Source of the DNA: Niallia nealsonii
Lineage (GTDB): Bacteria; Bacillota; Bacilli; Bacillales; Cytobacillaceae
Reading direction: 5' to 3'
Assembly (NCBI RefSeq): GCF_002835805.1
Contig: NZ_PISE01000051.1
Location: 1 to 37,384, forward strand
DNA: 37,384 bases
The notes beneath the pieces are model-generated. The model was not told the origin of the DNA and did no database searches. It was given only the letters and a program-made list of their open reading frames with translations. The position numbers and the translations under genes were made by a program. Shown here one piece after another: positions 24,720 to 33,457 of the stretch (positions within the stretch are counted from its first letter, which is position 1; each line of letters begins with the position of its first letter).

Positions 24720-24743
24720 CGACTATAAAAAAGTCGGATTTTG
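24720..24743 (+). terminator. Weak terminator-like hairpin after the ABC exporter
   Basis: CGACT (24720-24724) pairs with AGTCG (24732-24736), then GATTTTG. The stem is short and the T tract poor. Confidence 0.35.
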
Positions 24744-24866
24744 TCGAATAATAGCTATTTAGTGGAAAAATGCAGCAATCTTAACAAAAAAAGCAGCAAA
24801 CCAAAAATAAACCGCAACAATCACTTCTAAAATTGCAGCAATAAACCTTGATGCACACCAGTAAAT

Positions 24867-24914
24867 GCAAACAAATAAGCAGGAAGGGTTGCCCCTTGCT
24901 GCTTATTTGTTTGC
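24867..24914. other. Long perfect hairpin overlapping a stop codon
   Basis: GCAAACAAATAAGCAG (24867-24882) pairs perfectly with 24899-24914, and the loop itself can form AAGGG/CCCTT. The right arm includes the last codons and stop of the minus-strand dehydrogenase gene. No good T tract lies on either side, so it may stabilise the 3' end or be an atypical terminator. Confidence 0.6.
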
Positions 24915-25751
24915 TAATTGTTTTATGACTGCCATAACGTCTAAATCTCCAAGGTTATTGGCAAGCGCCTGCTGAAAAGTCTCATAAGCAGATGCGCCAA
25001 TTGGCAATAACTCATCTGTTTCATTTGCAAGACGCAAATCTTTTGCCATATGCTTTAGTGCAAATGCAGCAGGATATTCATTATGCAGGATACTTGGTGT
25101 TTTCATTTTAGATATCGCCGTTCCAACTGCACTCTCCGATATAATTGTCAGCATATCTTCTTTTTTAATGCCTTGTTTTTCCGCAAATAGCACTGACTCA
25201 GCAATTCCTTGCACTGTGATGCCTAATAATAAATTGATGGCTAGTTTGGCATTACTTCCTGAACTAGATTCACCTAAATATATAGACATTTTACTCATCG
25301 GTTCAAATAATTTTTTTACCTGTTGGTACGCACTTTCTTCCCCACCTGCTAACACAATCAAAGTGCCATCTTTTGCCGGCTGTACACTTCCAGAAACTGG
25401 CGCATCTATAAATGCTGCATTAAACTTTTTTGCCTCAGCAAATAATTCTCTAGACGTATGAGGGGAAACTGTGCTCATATCAATAAAAACTTGTCCCTCT
25501 TTGGCCAATCCAAACAGGTTATTTTCAAGATATAAGCTTTTTACCGCAGCATCATCGGAAACCATTGTAAATACAACATCACTAGATTCCACTATCTCTT
25601 GTAGATTTTTCCCCTGTGTTGCTCCTTTTTCGACCAACTCTTTTCCTTTTTCTGCAGTTCGATTATACACGTTTACTTCATATCCTGCTTTAAGCAAATT
25701 TAAAACAATAGGTATCCCCATATTTCCAAGTCCAATCCAGCCTAATTTCAT
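24903..25751 (-). CDS. NAD(P)-dependent beta-hydroxyacid dehydrogenase (3-hydroxyisobutyrate dehydrogenase family)
   Basis: The 282-aa cytoplasmic enzyme has the N-terminal Rossmann motif GWIGLGNMGIPI, the substrate-binding signature IDAPVSGSVQPAKDGTL and the catalytic Lys in GSNAKLAINLLLG. These define the family that oxidises 3-hydroxyisobutyrate, tartronate semialdehyde or succinate semialdehyde derivatives. The size is typical. The substrate cannot be fixed from sequence; no valine-degradation gene is nearby. ATG with AAAGGAAGG upstream. A dyad AAGAAT-N5-ATTCTT lies at 25787-25803 in its upstream region. The gene appears to stand alone. Confidence 0.88.
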   Translation of the reverse strand: MKLGWIGLGNMGIPIVLNLLKAGYEVNVYNRTAEKGKELVEKGATQGKNLQEIVESSDVVFTMVSDDAAVKSLYLENNLFGLAKEGQVFIDMSTVSPHTSRELFAEAKKFNAAFIDAPVSGSVQPAKDGTLIVLAGGEESAYQQVKKLFEPMSKMSIYLGESSSGSNAKLAINLLLGITVQGIAESVLFAEKQGIKKEDMLTIISESAVGTAISKMKTPSILHNEYPAAFALKHMAKDLRLANETDELLPIGASAYETFQQALANNLGDLDVMAVIKQLANK

Positions 25752-25990
25752 GTAACATCCTTCCTTTCTATGTATATATGCATCTTAAGAATAGCATATT
25801 CTTTTATACGGATAATACGATAAAGCACTTACATTTTGTCTTTATTATGGAGTTATCCATTAGCTTTTTCAAATAAACACTAAAACAATTATTCATATAG
25901 ATAGAAGGCAAACCTCTTCTATTCATACTATAATAAAAGGATATCTGCTATAATATCGATAACAATACTTCGTAAAGGGGAGATAATTCC

Positions 25991-26734
25991 TTGCTTAATA
26001 GCGATAGTTCTATTCCTTTATACTTACAGCTTAAACAAGCGATTACAGAAGAAATTAATCGAGGCACTTATTTGCCAGGAGAAAAGCTTCCTACTGAAAC
26101 TGAGTTATGTGAACAATATAAAGTGAGCCGCATCACTGTTCGAAAGGCAGTGCTGGATTTAGTAGAAGAGGGTTCTCTTATTAGACAACAAGGAAAAGGT
26201 ACCTATGTAAAACGGCCAAAGCTGCAAAGAGAACTTGTATCTGTGTCTGGTTTCTCGGAAAATACGGTATCCTCTGACAATACACCACATAACAAAATAC
26301 TATCCTATCAAATAAAAGCAGCTTCTAGAAATATTTCCGAAAAGTTAAATATTCCACTTGGATGCAATGTATTAGAATTAAAAAGAATGCAGTATATGGA
26401 AAAACAAACTTTATCCCTTGAAATCACCACATATTCTTTGGATCTTTTTCCTAATTTAGAGAAGCAGCTTAAGCAAAACAAAAATATCTCCATGCATCGT
26501 ATTTTAAAAGAACATTACGATGTTATTCCTGCATACGGAGACAAAGTGGTAAATGTGACGTTTGCTAGTGCGGAAGAAGCTGAATTGCTAAAATGTACTG
26601 TTAGTGATCCACTTTTTGAAATTGAAAAAATTGCCTATAATGATGAAAAAGTCGCTATCTACTATTCGTTAATTTATTATCATACAAGCCAAGTAAGTCT
26701 AACCATTACAAGCCCATTTCATTCTCATCAATGA
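25991..26734 (+). CDS. frlR: GntR-family regulator with UTRA domain (FrlR-like)
   Basis: The 247-aa protein has an N-terminal winged helix (about residues 7-73: IPLYLQLKQAITEEI, PTETELCEQYKVSRITVRKA, GKGTYVKRP) and a C-terminal UTRA effector domain of the HutC subfamily. It converges on the fructosamine operon and ends about 200 bp from frlB, so it is probably the repressor of that operon, answering to a phosphorylated fructosamine. This is inferred from context, as FrlR in B. subtilis is of the same class. The start is TTG at 25991 behind AAAGGGGAGA. A TATAAT (25949-25954) lies 36 bp upstream. Its symbol rests on neighbourhood and is tentative. Confidence 0.75.
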   Translation: MLNSDSSIPLYLQLKQAITEEINRGTYLPGEKLPTETELCEQYKVSRITVRKAVLDLVEEGSLIRQQGKGTYVKRPKLQRELVSVSGFSENTVSSDNTPHNKILSYQIKAASRNISEKLNIPLGCNVLELKRMQYMEKQTLSLEITTYSLDLFPNLEKQLKQNKNISMHRILKEHYDVIPAYGDKVVNVTFASAEEAELLKCTVSDPLFEIEKIAYNDEKVAIYYSLIYYHTSQVSLTITSPFHSHQ

Positions 26735-26783
26735 GTTTTAAGCTACTGCAACTCCTTTCTATTTTTTATCTACTCTAAAAATC

Positions 26784-26818
26784 GGCGGGGCTTTTATTGT
26801 CCGTTAATAAAGGATAAA
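26784..26818 (+). repeat. Possible degenerate right end of a family A repeat
   Basis: GGCGGGGCTTTTATTGTCCG followed by TTAATAAAGGATAAA resembles the right half of A2/A3 (GTGGGGGTTTTACTGCCCG, TTAATGCGTGATAAA). The left end is missing. Again it directly precedes a terminator. Confidence 0.45.
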
Positions 26819-26824
26819 CATAAA

Positions 26825-26858
26825 AAAGCTGGCATTTTTCCACATGCCAGCCTTTTTA
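26825..26858. terminator. Bidirectional terminator between frlR and frlB
   Basis: GCTGGCAT (26828-26835) pairs with ATGCCAGC (26844-26851), flanked by A-run and T-run. It serves both converging transcripts. Confidence 0.88.
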
Positions 26859-26935
26859 TGTTTAAATGAATTCTACTATATAGGATAGTGTTGATGAATT
26901 TTTTTTATTAATTATAGTCTATCAAGCATTTACTT

Positions 26936-27904
26936 TTAGTATTCTAATTTCCACATATATCTTCTTTTTGTTAATGGATGGTTACGAACGATTGCCAACT
27001 GTTCTGCATACACACGCAATACTCCTGAAATTAACATTGGGTTAAAGTAGTCTACTACTTCGCTTGCAATAGCGGAACCTAAACCATAGTCTTTCGCATC
27101 TACTACTGTTGTTTTTGCATCAAAACGATTTAAGAAATCTAATGCTCTTGAATCCATTTCTCTTGTTCTTCCATCGTTCATTAATAATAGGAATGGAACA
27201 TCTTTATCCACTACTTCGAATGGACCATGGAAGAATTCTCCATCATGGAACGTCCCTGAATTGATCCACTGCATTTCCATTAATAAGCAAATAGAGAATG
27301 AATAGGCAACTTCGTGTGTAGCGCCACTGCTCATTACATAAATTACTTCATCATCTTTATAAGATTCTGCAAATGCTTTTGCTACTGGTCCAACAGAAGA
27401 AACTGCTTTTTCTATTAAATCATAGATTTTGCTGAATCCATCTTGCATTTTATCATAATGCTCGTAGCCTTCAAATTGATTTAAGATCTCTACAGCCAAT
27501 CCTAAAACCTTTGTCATTTTCTCCATTTTCGCAGCATAGTTTGCTTCAAATCCATGAAAAACTACATAGTCTGCATCATTTGTAAGTGCTGAACCTTCTA
27601 CATGTGTTACAGCAATAACGTGGGCTCCTAATTCTTTTGCTTTAGCAGTTGCTGTAACAGACTCCGGTGTTGCCCCGCCTAATGAACAAGTTATAACAAT
27701 ACTCGTTTCATTTACTGAAATTGGTGTAGCAAAGTTAAATTCATTCGATGTATATAAACTTACTCGCAGGTCATTTGCATGGCCTTCTAAAAAATATTTA
27801 GCTGGGTATAATTCTGCTTTTGAAGCACCGCATCCTACAAAAAATACACTTTTAATGTTTGGCTGTTTGTCTTTAATTGATGAGATAATTTGTTTTAATT
27901 CCAT
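26936..27904 (-). CDS. frlB: Fructosamine deglycase (SIS-domain), FrlB-like
   Basis: The 322-aa cytoplasmic enzyme has two SIS (sugar isomerase) domains: FFVGCGASKAELYPAKYFLEG with ITCSLGGATPESV in the first, and VIYVMSSGATHEVAYSFSICLLMEMQW with HDGEFFHGPFEV in the second. FrlB splits 6-phosphofructosamines, such as fructoselysine-6-phosphate, to glucose-6-phosphate and the amino acid. The Glu and His residues of the FHDGEFFHGP segment belong to the active site of this family. Length agrees with B. subtilis FrlB. ATG with TGGAGGAATG before it. It is the last gene of the operon. A 128-bp gap separates it from frlC. Confidence 0.9.
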   Translation of the reverse strand: MELKQIISSIKDKQPNIKSVFFVGCGASKAELYPAKYFLEGHANDLRVSLYTSNEFNFATPISVNETSIVITCSLGGATPESVTATAKAKELGAHVIAVTHVEGSALTNDADYVVFHGFEANYAAKMEKMTKVLGLAVEILNQFEGYEHYDKMQDGFSKIYDLIEKAVSSVGPVAKAFAESYKDDEVIYVMSSGATHEVAYSFSICLLMEMQWINSGTFHDGEFFHGPFEVVDKDVPFLLLMNDGRTREMDSRALDFLNRFDAKTTVVDAKDYGLGSAIASEVVDYFNPMLISGVLRVYAEQLAIVRNHPLTKRRYMWKLEY

Positions 27905-28032
27905 TTGTTCATTCCTCCAAAATAGGTTATATATTTAAACGATAAGAATCTATCATTTATATCCAATGTCAAACGACTCATAAAATCTTTTTATCTAACA
28001 GATTAGATCAAATAAACGATCTACTTTTTCTC

Positions 28033-28869
28033 TCAATCATTCATAAACGGAATAAATGCTTTCATATTGCGTTTATCATGTTCAGCTGGATTTTCAAAAT
28101 AACGGGAATCAGTTATTTCTTGTCCTAAATATCCTTTGTAGCCATTTTCCTTCAGTACGGTTAAAAATTCTTCTAAATTATGATGGCCGTCTCCCCAAAT
28201 CAAATGACCATAAGGGTTTCCATCAACAAAATGGGTATGAATGATATCACTATGAAACACGTCGAACCAATCTTGCAATGTTTCGCCAGCTACTCCCATC
28301 GCGGTTGTGTCCACTAGAATTTTTAGATTTGCATGATTGATTTCATCCATCATTCTTTTTGCATCACTTACGGTTGTAACTAAATTGGACTCTTCTGGAC
28401 GCAGGCTTTCTAATGCTAAGGTAATTCCTTCCTGCTTTGCTATCTCTGCTAATTTAGAGAGCATTTCACGAGATCTTTTCCAAGCCTCTTCCCGGTCCTC
28501 ATCCAAATACCCCCAACCTGAGTTGCATTGCATAATCGGACTTCCTAGTTCTGCGCATGCTTTGATGCCATTTGAAAAATATTGAAAACTTTTTTCAAAG
28601 ATTTCCGGTTTTGCAGCAGCAAACTGATATTGATACATACAATTTTCTGGTGTAAAAACTACGAGTTCTAAGTCTCGCTCATTGATTTTTTTCTTTAAAA
28701 CTTTGCAGTCAGAATAGGTTGTTGGATCTAAATAATAATGAGGAATCCCTGTCCAAAACTCGATTGACTTTATTCCGGCTTTTGCTTGTGCGTCTAAAAA
28801 ATATTCTAGAGAATACCGCATATAATGGATATTCATTCCAGCCACTTGTTCCCTATTAATTAAAGCCAA
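28033..28869 (-). CDS. frlC: Sugar isomerase/epimerase TIM-barrel protein, FrlC-like
   Basis: About 279 residues of the xylose-isomerase-like TIM-barrel family. Typical are FWTGIPHYYLDP, VFTPENCMYQ, LALESLRPEESNLV (metal-binding Glu), ILVDTTAMGV, THFVDGNPYGHLIWGDGHHN and YLGQEITDSRYF (second Glu). In E. coli FrlC interconverts fructoselysine and psicoselysine, so the enzyme would widen the substrate range of the operon. I place the start at TTG 28869, where AAAGGTGG lies exactly 8 bases upstream. An in-frame ATG at 28893 has no good site. It follows frlD closely. Epimerisation specificity is inferred from context. Confidence 0.78.
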   Translation of the reverse strand: MALINREQVAGMNIHYMRYSLEYFLDAQAKAGIKSIEFWTGIPHYYLDPTTYSDCKVLKKKINERDLELVVFTPENCMYQYQFAAAKPEIFEKSFQYFSNGIKACAELGSPIMQCNSGWGYLDEDREEAWKRSREMLSKLAEIAKQEGITLALESLRPEESNLVTTVSDAKRMMDEINHANLKILVDTTAMGVAGETLQDWFDVFHSDIIHTHFVDGNPYGHLIWGDGHHNLEEFLTVLKENGYKGYLGQEITDSRYFENPAEHDKRNMKAFIPFMND

Positions 28870-28902
28870 TTCACTAACCACCTTTATTAGCATTCTTTAA
28901 AA

Positions 28903-29748
28903 TTAGGAATATATTTTTCCAAAACCAAATGAACCATCTACTAAACATTGTTGAGAAGAAAATTCGGCAGCTTTCTCAAGACTTTCTTTTATAATCGTCT
29001 GTTTGCCTGCCTTGCCAGTTTCTAGTCCCCTTAAATAGTTCACCATAAAGCAAGTGATAAAAGAATCTCCAGCTCCCATTGTATCTATCGCTTTAACCAG
29101 TTTCGGCTCTTGCAGATAAAATGTGGATCCATCATATAGTAGAGCGCCTTGTTCCCCCATTGTACAGAGCACCAGTTTGCACCCTAAATTTATAACCTTT
29201 ACCATTAAATTCAACATGTCATCTGTTTTTAAATGACTACAAGAAAAGTAGGCATAATCGATTTTTGCAGCAATTTGATTTATCTGCTCTTGTGTAAAAT
29301 CAGATGAAAAATCAAAACCAATTGGCACGCCCAGCGCTTTAATTTTTGACAGTTCCTCTTCACTAAAACCATATAAACCAGTGTGCAGCAGATCGAACCC
29401 TTTTATATAGTTAAGATCCTCTTGCGTTAAATTCAAACCATGTTCTCGCAAAACGCCACATCTATTGCTTCCTAAGAAAACACGATCGCCATTCTCTAAT
29501 GTTACTCGTGCACAGCCATTTTCTCCCTCATATTGCTTGCTATGACTGATGTCTAATCCAATTTCTTTTATGCTACCTTGAACATGCCTCGCTTCATTAT
29601 CTGTTCCAAAAGCACCCAAGAATGCTGCTTCTGTTCCTAATCTTTTTGCATAAACAGCAAAGTTCAAAGCATTTCCACCAGGATACATCGTGTTAATATG
29701 TTCATATTTGTCGACAACATTATCTCCTAATCCAATTACCTTTATCAT
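28903..29748 (-). CDS. frlD: PfkB-family fructosamine 6-kinase, FrlD-like
   Basis: The 281-aa ribokinase-like protein phosphorylates the C6 hydroxyl of fructoselysine or other fructosamines. Signatures: N-terminal substrate region MYPGGNALNFAVYAKRLG (GGN motif), the ATP/anion-hole motif DTMGAGDSF with catalytic base Asp228, and CTMGEQGALLY. Length is like B. subtilis FrlD. ATG with GTGAGGT upstream, 14 bp after the ATPase gene, so it is co-transcribed with the transporter. Its product is the substrate of FrlB. Confidence 0.88.
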   Translation of the reverse strand: MIKVIGLGDNVVDKYEHINTMYPGGNALNFAVYAKRLGTEAAFLGAFGTDNEARHVQGSIKEIGLDISHSKQYEGENGCARVTLENGDRVFLGSNRCGVLREHGLNLTQEDLNYIKGFDLLHTGLYGFSEEELSKIKALGVPIGFDFSSDFTQEQINQIAAKIDYAYFSCSHLKTDDMLNLMVKVINLGCKLVLCTMGEQGALLYDGSTFYLQEPKLVKAIDTMGAGDSFITCFMVNYLRGLETGKAGKQTIIKESLEKAAEFSSQQCLVDGSFGFGKIYS

Positions 29749-29762
29749 AATAAAAACCTCAC

Positions 29763-30485
29763 TTATAGCACTTTTGATAGAAAATCAATTGTTCTAGGAT
29801 GTTTCGGATGTTCAAAAAATTCTTTTGGATTATTCTCTTCCAAAATTTTCCCTTGATCAATAAATAGAATGCGATCCCCAACTTCTTTTGCAAAACCCAT
29901 TTCATGTGTAACAACTACCATTGTCATTCCTTCTCTTGCAAGATCCTTCATAACAGCTAAAACTTCCCCTACCATTTCTGGATCAAGAGCAGAAGTAGGT
30001 TCATCAAACAGCATCACTTCAGGTTTCATTGCTAAAGCTCTTGCAATCGCAATCCGTTGCTGCTGTCCGCCAGATAAAGAAAATGGATACACATCTATTT
30101 TTTCCAACAATCCTACTTTCTTAAGGAGTTCAATGGCTAATTCTTTTGCTTTTTGCTGCTTCATTCCCTTTACTCTAATCGGTGCATGGCATATATTCTG
30201 GCACACCGTCTTATGTGGAAAAAGATTAAATTGCTGAAAAACCATGCCCATCTTTTCTCGGACTTTATCAATATTGATATTTTTTCCAGTAATATTTTGA
30301 CTATCGAGGCAGATATCCCCGCTTGTCGGAGTTTCCAGCAAGTTTAAGCATCGCAAAAATGTACTTTTACCAGAACCAGATGGACCAATGACTACTACGA
30401 CTTCTCCTTTTTGGATACTAACATCGATTCCTTTTAAAACTTCAGCCTTTCCATAGGTTTTATGTAAATCTTTAACGTCTATCAC
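29763..30485 (-). CDS. Polar amino acid ABC transporter ATPase (GlnQ/HisP type)
   Basis: The 240-aa ATPase is complete: Walker [11 protein letters not shown]-loop [13 protein letters not shown], signature [15 protein letters not shown], Walker [15 protein letters not shown] and switch His in [12 protein letters not shown]. The sequence is of the polar amino acid class and not the MsmX-like sugar class. The start is GTG (30485) with GGAGGT 9 bases upstream. It overlaps the end of the permease gene by 14 bp. Because the next three genes process fructosamines, it probably energises uptake of glycated amino acids; this is inference. Confidence 0.9.
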   Translation of the reverse strand: MIDVKDLHKTYGKAEVLKGIDVSIQKGEVVVVIGPSGSGKSTFLRCLNLLETPTSGDICLDSQNITGKNINIDKVREKMGMVFQQFNLFPHKTVCQNICHAPIRVKGMKQQKAKELAIELLKKVGLLEKIDVYPFSLSGGQQQRIAIARALAMKPEVMLFDEPTSALDPEMVGEVLAVMKDLAREGMTMVVVTHEMGFAKEVGDRILFIDQGKILEENNPKEFFEHPKHPRTIDFLSKVL

Positions 30486-31173
30486 TTGTCTTTAACCTCC
30501 GTTCTACAACTCCTAGAATTCTAGATAATGTAAATGTCATGACTAAATATCCAAGTGAAGCAACCAAAATTGGTTCCAATCCCAGTGCCGTATTTCCTCT
30601 TACAATCGTCGTTTTATACATTAATTCTGCGATACCTATAATAGAGACAATAGATGAATCTTTAATACTTCCTATAAACTGATTGCCTAATGCAGGTAAG
30701 ATATTCTTAAAAGCTTGGGGCAATATAATGTCAAACATTGCTTGCCTTTGATTCATGCCTAAACTTCTTGCAGCCTCCATTTGTCCTCTACTTACTGCTT
30801 CAATGCCAGAACGAATCGTTTCAGAAATATATGCAGCCGCATTTAAAGATAACGCGATTGCTCCAACTGCCAAATCTGGAATATCGTATCCCGCAAATAG
30901 AAGAGGGACTCCGATATATATAATGTAGATTTGTGCAAGAAGTGGTGTTCCTCTTATAAATTCCACATATATATCACCGATTAATCGAATAATATAGATG
31001 GATGATCTTCTTAGAAAGGTTAGTGCTACACCAAAAATGCTTCCTAATATAACCGCAATCACAGCAAGAATAATGGTGATATAAGCACCTGTTAAAAAGA
31101 ATTGATAATAATCTCCTAAGAATGAAAAGTTCAACTTTTTCCCCCATTTCATTAAGGTATTTTTGGATGACAC
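30472..31173 (-). CDS. Polar amino acid ABC transporter permease (HisM/GlnP type)
   Basis: About 233 residues with five membrane spans and the EAA loop [28 protein letters not shown], followed by [17 protein letters not shown], all typical of amino acid permeases that act as homodimers. The start is uncertain. GTG at 31173 is the longest; ATG at 31152 and TTG at 31134, after GGGGGAAAAAG, are alternatives, and homologues usually begin near the last of these. It lies between binding protein and ATPase in one operon. Confidence 0.88.
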   Translation of the reverse strand: MSSKNTLMKWGKKLNFSFLGDYYQFFLTGAYITIILAVIAVILGSIFGVALTFLRRSSIYIIRLIGDIYVEFIRGTPLLAQIYIIYIGVPLLFAGYDIPDLAVGAIALSLNAAAYISETIRSGIEAVSRGQMEAARSLGMNQRQAMFDIILPQAFKNILPALGNQFIGSIKDSSIVSIIGIAELMYKTTIVRGNTALGLEPILVASLGYLVMTFTLSRILGVVERRLKTSDRR

Positions 31174-31248
31174 ACCTTAACTTCTATGATGCAAAGCCAG
31201 GTGTATGATGAATTTGCATCATAAAAGGAATGGTGAAAAATAGTTCGT

Positions 31249-32073
31249 TTAATCTTCCAACTCTACTCCATCCATTGCGTCTTTCAGCCATTGTTCATAA
31301 TCTGGTTTTATTCTTTCAATGGTGCTGTTGATTGTATCCATTATTTCTTTATCTGTTCCATTTGGCATCGCAATAGCAGCACCTGCTGATGGATCTTCAT
31401 AATAAATTTCACTAGCAACAATAGAAGGATTGCCTTTTGCAAGCAAGGTAGCCGTTGGAATGTCCACTAGAACAGCATCTACTTTTTTATTTGCTAAATC
31501 TAACGATAGTTCTGTTGATTTTCCTAATAATTTTAATTCTGCATTTGGAAGCTCTGATTCAAGAATAGATTGCTGAACAGATGTTTTAATTGCTGCTATT
31601 TTTTTGCCTGCTAGACTATCTGCTGTTTTATATTTATTAAGATCTGCTTTTCTCACCATCATGACGTTTCTGCCCTTATAGTACACATCAGTAAAATCGG
31701 CATTTTTTTCTCTTTCCTCTGTAGGACTCATTGCTGAAATAATCATGTCAATCTTTCCGCTTTGAAGGGCAACAAGCAATCCATCAAAATCCATATCTTT
31801 AATTTCGTATTCCACACCTAAGTCTTTTGCTACTTCTTCTAATAACTTAATATCGGAACCAACAATCTTGTCTTCGCCATCTTTAATAGAATGATATTCA
31901 TATGGTGGAGTTGCAGCCATTGTTCCAACAACAATTTTCCCTTTTTCTTTAAGGCCTTCCAACCCACTTGCTGAAGTACTGCTCTTTGTTGAAGAACCGC
32001 AGCCTGCTAATACAAAACTCATCATACTTACTAATAAAACTGCTGATATTGTTTTAAGAAGTTTTCTTTTCAT
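31249..32073 (-). CDS. Amino acid-type ABC transporter substrate-binding lipoprotein
   Basis: The 274-aa exported protein has a lipoprotein signal: basic MKRKLLK, hydrophobic core and the lipobox LAGC, with lipidated Cys at about residue 25. A family 3 solute-binding domain follows: GKIVVGTMAATPPYEY, GSDIKLLEEVAKDLGVEYEI, FDGLLVALQSGKIDMIISAMSPTEER and AVLVDIPTATLLAKGNP. The acidic and Ser/Thr residues there normally grip the amino acid alpha group. ATG with GGAGGGAT. It is the first gene of the fructosamine operon and probably decides its specificity, plausibly a fructosyl-amino acid. A long upstream region of over 500 bp holds likely control sites. Confidence 0.9.
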   Translation of the reverse strand: MKRKLLKTISAVLLVSMMSFVLAGCGSSTKSSTSASGLEGLKEKGKIVVGTMAATPPYEYHSIKDGEDKIVGSDIKLLEEVAKDLGVEYEIKDMDFDGLLVALQSGKIDMIISAMSPTEEREKNADFTDVYYKGRNVMMVRKADLNKYKTADSLAGKKIAAIKTSVQQSILESELPNAELKLLGKSTELSLDLANKKVDAVLVDIPTATLLAKGNPSIVASEIYYEDPSAGAAIAMPNGTDKEIMDTINSTIERIKPDYEQWLKDAMDGVELED

Positions 32074-32103
32074 GCTTTTATCCCTCCATTTTTCATATTA
32101 GAT

Positions 32104-32365
32104 ATTGATAAGACGTTATAAATCGTTATAAAATATTCTAAAAAAAAGGAATTTTCGAATTATTTAATGTAAAAATATATTTCTTTCTAAATACTTATAC
32201 ATTTTTTAAATAAAATTACGATAGCCAATTCATTATTTTTTACTATTAAGTCCTTTGTATAAAACCATAAACCTCTTCTTATATATTAAATAATCTCTTT
32301 TCTCATTCCCTCGCTTTCTTTATGGATTATACTTTATTTTTCAATGATGTTATATAACGTTATAT
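32104..32365. promoter_or_regulatory. CGTTATA repeats and palindrome upstream of the fructosamine operon
   Basis: Two adjacent direct copies, CGTTATAAAT and CGTTATAAAA (32114-32133), lie about 40 bp upstream of the binding-protein start. A perfect 14-bp palindrome, ATATAACGTTATAT (32352-32365), lies about 280 bp upstream. The core CGTTATA is shared, and each cluster also has an adjoining ATTGATA. They are candidate operators for the GntR-type regulator, by position only. The remainder of 32134-32351 is very AT-rich with no gene. Confidence 0.4.
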
Positions 32366-32559
32366 TGATAGGATAATAGAATTGTAGAGATATGTCAATG
32401 AAAATTCCGAAAATTCTACAATTAAATGTTAGGAAACTTCACATGCGATAAAATCCCCTTTAAATCTAGCCTTCTGCCTCTTATTTTTGCTTATTTCATC
32501 TGTTTTAAAAACAGTGAAGCCTACTTAAATAATATTCACTCATTTCCTTCTCCAAAATA

Positions 32560-32595
32560 AAGCAGCATCAGTTTCAAAAGAAACCAATGCTGCTT
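32560..32595 (-). terminator. Terminator of ric
   Basis: AAGCAGCATCAGTTTC (32560-32575) pairs with GAAACCAATGCTGCTT (32580-32595) across AAAA, with one mismatch/wobble position, followed by TATTTT on the minus strand. Confidence 0.85.
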
Positions 32596-32608
32596 CATTC
32601 CTGTCTAA

Positions 32609-33298
32609 TTATATTCTTTTAAATAAAATATTATTTTCCAAATGAATATGATCAAAGGTCATTGATTCTAGCTCTTCTAATTTTAAGTAGGTTAAGCGAT
32701 AAGTATTGCATGCACCTTCTGGAATCTCAAAGTCATTTGTGGCTGATCGAATATTTTTTAAATATTCTCCAGCCTCCTCATGTTCTGATTCTAAATGATC
32801 AATCTCCGCTTTAGCCTTTTTCAAATCCTCATCTGCTAATGTTTGCTCGTAGGCTGCAATATAAGGGAATATAGATATTTCTTCATCTTGCAAATGCTGT
32901 TCCAAGTCTTTTTTTAATAAGAAAAAATTATCATATACTGCTTTTAAATGGGAATCTCTTTGGCCATGCACCCGGTATACTTTCGTTACAAATGCACTTA
33001 ATTCATCTAACATTTCTCTTGTTGATTGATGATATTTTTCATTAATATGATCCATAAGATTTTTTAAGGAACTAGTTGTCCAATCTATTTCATCTTCTTG
33101 ATTATATACTTGATACATAGTATTAATACTATCTAAAATTTCCTTTGTATCTAATTGTTTCTCTTGCAGCACTTCACCGATTGGACGATTTCCTCCACAG
33201 CAGAAATCTATCTTATATTGTTTAAAAAGCTTGCTAGCTCCTGGAAATTTTGTGACAATATCACCTGTTTTCATTGATTCAGTAAAAATAGCAGTCAT
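32609..33298 (-). CDS. ric: Iron-sulfur cluster repair di-iron protein (RIC, ScdA/YtfE family)
   Basis: The 229-aa cytoplasmic protein has the N-terminal ScdA domain with YKIDFCCGGNRPIGEVL (Cys pair at about 33-34). A hemerythrin-like four-helix bundle supplies His and Glu ligands in DHINEKYHQSTREML, VHGQRDSHL, QHLQDEEISIFPY, DHLESEHEEA and FDHIHLENNILF. The family helps repair Fe-S centres damaged by nitric oxide or oxidants. ATG with AAGGGAGC upstream. It is divergent from a Crp/Fnr regulator across about 160 bp, which suggests control by that regulator in response to oxygen, NO or redox state. Confidence 0.92.
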   Translation of the reverse strand: MTAIFTESMKTGDIVTKFPGASKLFKQYKIDFCCGGNRPIGEVLQEKQLDTKEILDSINTMYQVYNQEDEIDWTTSSLKNLMDHINEKYHQSTREMLDELSAFVTKVYRVHGQRDSHLKAVYDNFFLLKKDLEQHLQDEEISIFPYIAAYEQTLADEDLKKAKAEIDHLESEHEEAGEYLKNIRSATNDFEIPEGACNTYRLTYLKLEELESMTFDHIHLENNILFKRI

Positions 33299-33457
33299 AA
33301 AAGCAGCTCCCTTTTTTTAGAATATCATTAGTATAACTAGGGAAGAAAATAGAAAATAGGATTCAAATCACATTTTTTATTTTTATGTTATAATTTTTTT
33401 AGTTAGACATATTATTGATTGTGAAAATATGAGCATATTAGCGAGGTGAATATGATT

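Noticed and set aside
27944-27972. A perfect TTGACA on the minus strand between frlC and frlB as an internal promoter.
   Set aside because: No acceptable -10 element lies at 16-18 bases from it.
32431-32453. GAAACTTCACATGCGATAAAA looks like both ends of a family A repeat fused together.
   Set aside because: Only about 20 bases match, with gaps; the similarity may be chance in AT-rich DNA.
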